Shown here: in pieces, positions 33,896 to 37,044 of the stretch
Layout of the letters: each line of letters begins with the position of its first letter
Position numbering within the stretch: position 1 is the stretch's first letter
Source of the DNA: an uncultured Pelagibacteraceae bacterium
GTDB taxonomy: Bacteria > Pseudomonadota > Alphaproteobacteria > Pelagibacterales > Pelagibacteraceae
Direction of reading: 5' to 3'
DNA length: 37,044 nt
NCBI GenBank assembly: GCA_902608845.1
Contig: CACLPR010000008.1
Location: 1 to 37,044, forward strand
Translations under genes and position numbers: made by a program
The notes under the pieces: model-generated
Seen by the model: the letters and a program-made list of their open reading frames with translations, nothing else
Told to the model about the DNA's origin: nothing
The model's database searches: none

Positions 33896-34736
33896 TCTTT
33901 ATTTCGAGACAATATTTGTAAATTAGTTTTTTGGTAATTTCTCTATCTTCTGAAACTTTTTTTACAATATCTTTTATAGACATTTTTTTAATTAACTTAT
34001 TAATTTTTTTTTTATCTGATTCTTGAAGTTCTTTAAAACTTAATTTTTCTTTTCTTATTTCAGAAATGACTATAGTAATCTCACCTTTTCTTGAAAAATT
34101 TACATCTGATAACTTTTGCACAGAAGTTCTAATATATTCTTCATGATATTTTGAAATTTCTCTACAAATTAGAATATCTCTGTCTGAGAAAAATTCTTTT
34201 ACATCATTCATTCTTTTAATGAGTTTATTTGGCGATATAAAAAAAACAATTGAACTATCTAATAATGAAATATTTTTAAATAATTTTTTTACTTGATTTT
34301 GTTTTTCTGGGAGAAATCCACAAAAATAAAAATTATCTGAAAATCCACTTATTGATATTGCAGAACTTACCGCTGATGCGCCTGGAATGGGAAAAATATT
34401 AATTTTATTTTTCACACACTCTTGAACCAATATTCTACCTGGGTCTGAAACAGCAGGTGTTCCAGCATCTGAGACTAGTGATACTATTTTATTATTGTTA
34501 AGTATTTCCAGTACTTTCTCCAAATTTTTATTTTCATTAAATTTATGATTTGAAATAAGTTTTTTATTTATATCAAATTTTTGAAGTATTTTTTTTGTAA
34601 CTCTTGTATCTTCGCATAAAATTAAATCTGAGTCTTGAAGGATTTTAACAGCTCTAAATGAAATATCACCCATATTTCCAATTGGCGTTGCAACACAATA
34701 TAGCCCAGGTTTAAATTTATTATTGTTTAAATTCAT
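33885..34736 (-). CDS. rsmI: 16S rRNA 2'-O-ribose C1402 methyltransferase
   Basis: SAM-dependent methylation of C1402 in the 30S decoding centre. The 283-residue protein of the tetrapyrrole-methylase fold has LYCVATPIGNMGDISFRAVKIL, CEDTRVTKKIL, SLVSDAGTPAVSDPG and IPGASAVSSAIS, all diagnostic. It is divergent from the LpoA-like gene with a 36-base gap and leads into the BON lipoprotein gene. The rsmI/lpoA/dolP neighbourhood parallels yraL-yraM-yraP of E. coli, without yraN. Confidence 0.96.
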   Translation of the reverse strand: MNLNNNKFKPGLYCVATPIGNMGDISFRAVKILQDSDLILCEDTRVTKKILQKFDINKKLISNHKFNENKNLEKVLEILNNNKIVSLVSDAGTPAVSDPGRILVQECVKNKINIFPIPGASAVSSAISISGFSDNFYFCGFLPEKQNQVKKLFKNISLLDSSIVFFISPNKLIKRMNDVKEFFSDRDILICREISKYHEEYIRTSVQKLSDVNFSRKGEITIVISEIRKEKLSFKELQESDKKKINKLIKKMSIKDIVKKVSEDREITKKLIYKYCLEIKNEN

Positions 34737-34772
34737 ATGAATTATTTAAATAAATATATTATTAAATCTTAA

Positions 34773-35924
34773 ATGAAAACTTTAATTAAATTCTTAATTT
34801 TTATTCTATTAAGTGTCACCCTTTTAAGTCAAAACATATTTGCGTCTGAAAAAATTAAGATTGGATTAATTGTTCCTTTAAGTGGTGAAAATTCTTTAAT
34901 TGGTGAAAAAATTATAAAATCAACGAGAATGGCAATAAATAAAATTAATGATGAAAGGGTGGAGATAATTCCAAAAGATACGAAATCAAATCCTATTGAT
35001 GCTTTAAAAGTATCCAACGAATTATATAAAGAAGGTATAAGAATAATCATTGGTCCAGTCTTTAACGAAAGTACAAAATATCTTGACGATTTAAAAGATG
35101 TAACTTTTGTATCTTTTACCAACAAATTAATCGGTAATCCAAAAAATGTAATCAGCGCTGGTGTCAATGCTATATCACAAGTACAAACAATAAAAAAATT
35201 TAATAAAAGGAAAAATTTATCAAAAAGTATTATTTTAATACCAAGAGCACAATTTAAAAAAGAGATAGAGGAGGCAATTAATAAAACTAAAATTAAACAT
35301 AAAGAAATATTTTATTATGACAGAGAGCCAACGAAACTTACCAAGCAAATTGAGGAATTAACCAAATACCAAATAAGGAAAAATAATCTTAAATTTGAAA
35401 TACAAAGACTTGAGACTTTGTCATTTAAGGATAAAGATAAAAAAATACAAAATTTAAAGAAAAGAGATACACTTGGAAATATTAATTTTGACTCAGTTGT
35501 TATAGCTGATTTTGATGAAAATTTAAAAAGTGTTGCTACATCTCTTCTATACACAGATGTCTCATCAAAAAGAATTTCTTATATTACCTTGAATCAATGG
35601 TTTGATGAAAGTCTTTTAAAAGATCACTCTCTACATCCAATATATTTTCCCTCAATTAATAAGGATAATTATGAAATATTTATGAATGATTTTAAAAATG
35701 CTTATGGTTTAGATGGAGACCAACTTTCATTTTTAAGTTATGATTTAATAGGTTTGGTTTATTTTTTAATTTATGAAAACAATTTTAAAATTTCAAAAAA
35801 AATATTCTATAAAAAAAATAAGTTTAAAGGTAAAATAGGAGTTTTTGAAATAAGTAAAAATACTATTACTCATCAACTAAACTTTTATAGTATTGAAGAT
35901 AAAAAATTTAAAAAAATTTTTTAA
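34773..35924 (+). CDS. LpoA-like periplasmic substrate-binding-fold protein
   Basis: The N-terminus is a signal peptide (KFLIFILLSVTLLSQNIFAS), without a clear lipobox Cys. The mature part has the type I periplasmic-binding fold: IGLIVPLSGENSLIGEKI, IIIGPVFNESTKYLDDL and FDSVVIADFDENLKSVATSLL. Its place beside rsmI and a dolP-like gene suggests relation to LpoA, the activator of penicillin-binding protein 1A, but the N-terminal TPR domain of gammaproteobacterial LpoA is missing (383 residues). An amino-acid ABC binding protein is the alternative; no permease genes are nearby. It overlaps convergent rdgB by 17 bases. Confidence 0.75.
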   Translation: MKTLIKFLIFILLSVTLLSQNIFASEKIKIGLIVPLSGENSLIGEKIIKSTRMAINKINDERVEIIPKDTKSNPIDALKVSNELYKEGIRIIIGPVFNESTKYLDDLKDVTFVSFTNKLIGNPKNVISAGVNAISQVQTIKKFNKRKNLSKSIILIPRAQFKKEIEEAINKTKIKHKEIFYYDREPTKLTKQIEELTKYQIRKNNLKFEIQRLETLSFKDKDKKIQNLKKRDTLGNINFDSVVIADFDENLKSVATSLLYTDVSSKRISYITLNQWFDESLLKDHSLHPIYFPSINKDNYEIFMNDFKNAYGLDGDQLSFLSYDLIGLVYFLIYENNFKISKKIFYKKNKFKGKIGVFEISKNTITHQLNFYSIEDKKFKKIF

Positions 35925-36510
35925 TTTTTTTAAATGCATTAAAACGATGATCCATACTATATTTTTTATGGGGGTCCATCTCACCAAAAGTTAATCTTTT
36001 TCCTTTAGGTATGAAGATTGGATCATATCCAAAACCATTTCTTCCTCTCTTTAAATTAGATATTCGTCCCTCGATTTTACCAACTTTACTTATAAATTTA
36101 CCGTTTGGCCAAAAGATAGTGAGTACACAAATAAATCTCGCACTTAATTTCTTTTTTTTCCAATTTTTATCTTTTTTAGAAATTTCTTTGTAAACTTTTT
36201 TAATAGCTAAATTAAAATTTCTTTTTTTCCCTGACCAATCTGCTGAATATACACCGGGAGCTTTATCTAAAATATCAATCTCTATACCTGAGTCATCTGA
36301 CATACAAATTTTATTAGTTTTCTCTGAAAAATATTTTGCTTTTAAAAGAGAGTTTTGCTTAAATGTGGTTCCAGTTTCTTTTGGACTAGGTATTTTAAAA
36401 TTCAAATTTGAGTAAATTCTTAGACTTTTGGGTAAAAGATTAGCTATTTCTTTTAGTTTTCCTTTATTATTTGAGCCAATGAATATCTCTTTAATTTTTT
36501 TTTTGGGCAT
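35908..36510 (-). CDS. rdgB: dITP/XTP pyrophosphatase
   Basis: House-cleaning enzyme that hydrolyses dITP, ITP and XTP to monophosphates. The 200 residues contain IGSNNKGKLKEI near the N-terminus, the catalytic MSDDSGIEID (about 70-79), APGVYSADWSG and GFGYDPIFIPKG, plus HRFNAFKK at the end. The ATG at 36510 was chosen; no ribosome site precedes it, and a TTGTTT/TATAAT promoter would start the RNA at or next to this codon. Divergent from grpE over 35 bases. Confidence 0.95.
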   Translation of the reverse strand: MPKKKIKEIFIGSNNKGKLKEIANLLPKSLRIYSNLNFKIPSPKETGTTFKQNSLLKAKYFSEKTNKICMSDDSGIEIDILDKAPGVYSADWSGKKRNFNLAIKKVYKEISKKDKNWKKKKLSARFICVLTIFWPNGKFISKVGKIEGRISNLKRGRNGFGYDPIFIPKGKRLTFGEMDPHKKYSMDHRFNAFKKIKKFF

Positions 36511-36539
36511 CTAGAAATTATACTTTTTCTTACCATATA
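36511..36539 (+). promoter_or_regulatory. Candidate heat-shock (RpoH) promoter of grpE
   Basis: CTAGAAA (36511-36517) and CCATATA (36533-36539) are 15 bases apart and resemble the sigma32 pattern CTTGAAA ... CCCCATNTA. The expected transcription start falls at about 36545-36547, on the grpE ATG (36546), implying a leaderless mRNA. No Shine-Dalgarno sequence is present. Based on pattern match only. Confidence 0.45.
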
Positions 36540-36544
36540 AACAA
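36517..36544 (-). promoter_or_regulatory. Sigma70-type promoter of rdgB
   Basis: On the reverse strand TTGTTT (36539-36544) is followed after 16 bases by a perfect TATAAT (36517-36522). The start of RNA would fall near 36510, the first base of rdgB. It occupies the same 35 bases as the grpE promoter candidate, so the two could compete. Confidence 0.55.
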
Positions 36545-36545
36545 T

Positions 36546-37044
36546 ATGGACAAAGAAGAATTAAAAGAAAACACGGACAAAAGTACTCCTGATGAGGATG
36601 AGTTAAATACTCAAGCTACTGAAAATCATAATGAAGATCAAGATAGTGAAGATAAAAATTTAGAGTCCGAGAAAAAAGAAAAAGAAGATGAAAAGCTATC
36701 CCCAGAGGAAGAATTAGAGACACTCAAAGATAAACTAGCTAGAACATTTGCAGAAATGGAAAATCAGAGAAGAAGGTTTGAAAAAGAAAAAGAAGATGCA
36801 TACGAGTATGGTGGATATTCTTTCGCAAAAGAGGCATTAAACCTATTAGATAATCTTGAGAGATCAAAAGCTGTATTGGAAAGCGACGAAAAGTTAAAAA
36901 ATACAGATGCGCTTAAAAAGTTAGTAGAACATTTAGATATTATAAACAATGATATGCTTTCAATATTCAAAAAAAATAATATCGAACCTGTAAAATCAAT
37001 TAATGAAAAGCTTGACCCCAATCTTCATCAAGCAATGTTAGAAA
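36546..37044 (+). CDS. grpE: Nucleotide exchange factor GrpE, 3' end cut by window edge
   Basis: Exchanges ADP for ATP on DnaK. The visible 166 codons start at ATG 36546 with an acidic, disordered ~55-residue region rich in Glu, Asp and Lys, then the long dimerisation helix (LSPEEELETLKDKLARTFAEMENQRRRFEKE), and the core with EALNLLDNLERS and NNDMLSIFKKNNIEPV, followed by LDPNLHQAML, all typical of GrpE. Only the last beta domain is missing. hrcA, which often precedes grpE, is not here; rdgB is divergent instead. Confidence 0.93.
   Translation, partial: MDKEELKENTDKSTPDEDELNTQATENHNEDQDSEDKNLESEKKEKEDEKLSPEEELETLKDKLARTFAEMENQRRRFEKEKEDAYEYGGYSFAKEALNLLDNLERSKAVLESDEKLKNTDALKKLVEHLDIINNDMLSIFKKNNIEPVKSINEKLDPNLHQAMLE

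Noticed and set aside
1..37044. CRISPR arrays, tRNA genes, insertion sequences, prophage genes
   Set aside because: No regularly spaced direct repeats, cloverleaf-type sequences, transposases, integrases or terminal inverted repeats were seen on reading both strands.

Overview
The window is AT-rich, very densely packed chromosomal DNA that looks like a streamlined marine alphaproteobacterium of the SAR11 (Pelagibacter) type. This rests on the Lys/Asn/Ile-rich proteins, intergenic gaps of mostly 0 to 60 bases, stop/start overlaps of the TAATG kind, and alphaproteobacterial gene orders (rpsT-mutM-ubiE-ubiB-coaBC-dut; irr-fabA-fabB-fabI; tsaB-fur-miaB-phoH-ybeY-lnt-metK; nusA-infB-rbfA-rpsO-pnp). 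No insertion sequence, prophage, CRISPR array, tRNA or rRNA was seen. No gap without a gene exceeds 300 bases.

Left part (1-6.3 kb). rpsT and mutM run leftwards. In many alphaproteobacteria the next gene is dnaA, so the replication origin may lie just outside the left edge (inference). ubiE, ubiB, coaBC, dut, a MoeB/ThiF-type E1 enzyme and an exported SH3-like protein run rightwards: ubiquinone, coenzyme A, nucleotide-pool and sulfur-carrier functions.

Iron/oxidative-stress and fatty-acid block (6.3-12.5 kb). A leftward operon carries a short rubrerythrin, a two-cluster Fe-S protein with cysteine-rich CCG-type domains, and a DUF3501 protein. Beside it is an Irr-type Fur-family regulator, divergent from fabA-fabB-fabI. 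Similar palindromes lie just downstream of the predicted -10 boxes of both the rubrerythrin operon and irr, which suggests an Irr regulon. A 50-codon membrane-protein gene and a Tat-type exported methionine sulfoxide reductase B follow fabI.

Translation/RNA superoperon (12.5-25.7 kb). Everything runs leftwards: tsaB (short), fur, miaB, phoH, ybeY, lnt, metK, a strong intrinsic terminator, then nusA, infB, rbfA, rpsO, pnp and an ABM-domain monooxygenase. Compared with the usual alphaproteobacterial order, rimI, tlyC/corC, trmB, rimP, ylxR and truB are absent from their expected places. The terminator sits only 12 bases in front of the nusA start codon.

Right part (25.7-37 kb). Envelope and central-metabolism genes: a polysaccharide deacetylase, a Bax-like glucosaminidase, nfu, trpS, murJ, a malic enzyme-phosphotransacetylase fusion, a dolP-like BON lipoprotein, rsmI, a short LpoA-like periplasmic protein, rdgB and the start of grpE. 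The rdgB/grpE gap holds overlapping divergent promoters, including a heat-shock-like one, that would leave almost no 5' leader.

Most of the window is housekeeping. The parts most worth testing are the putative Irr-controlled rubrerythrin/Fe-S/DUF3501 module, the terminator-containing nusA leader, and the near-leaderless promoters.
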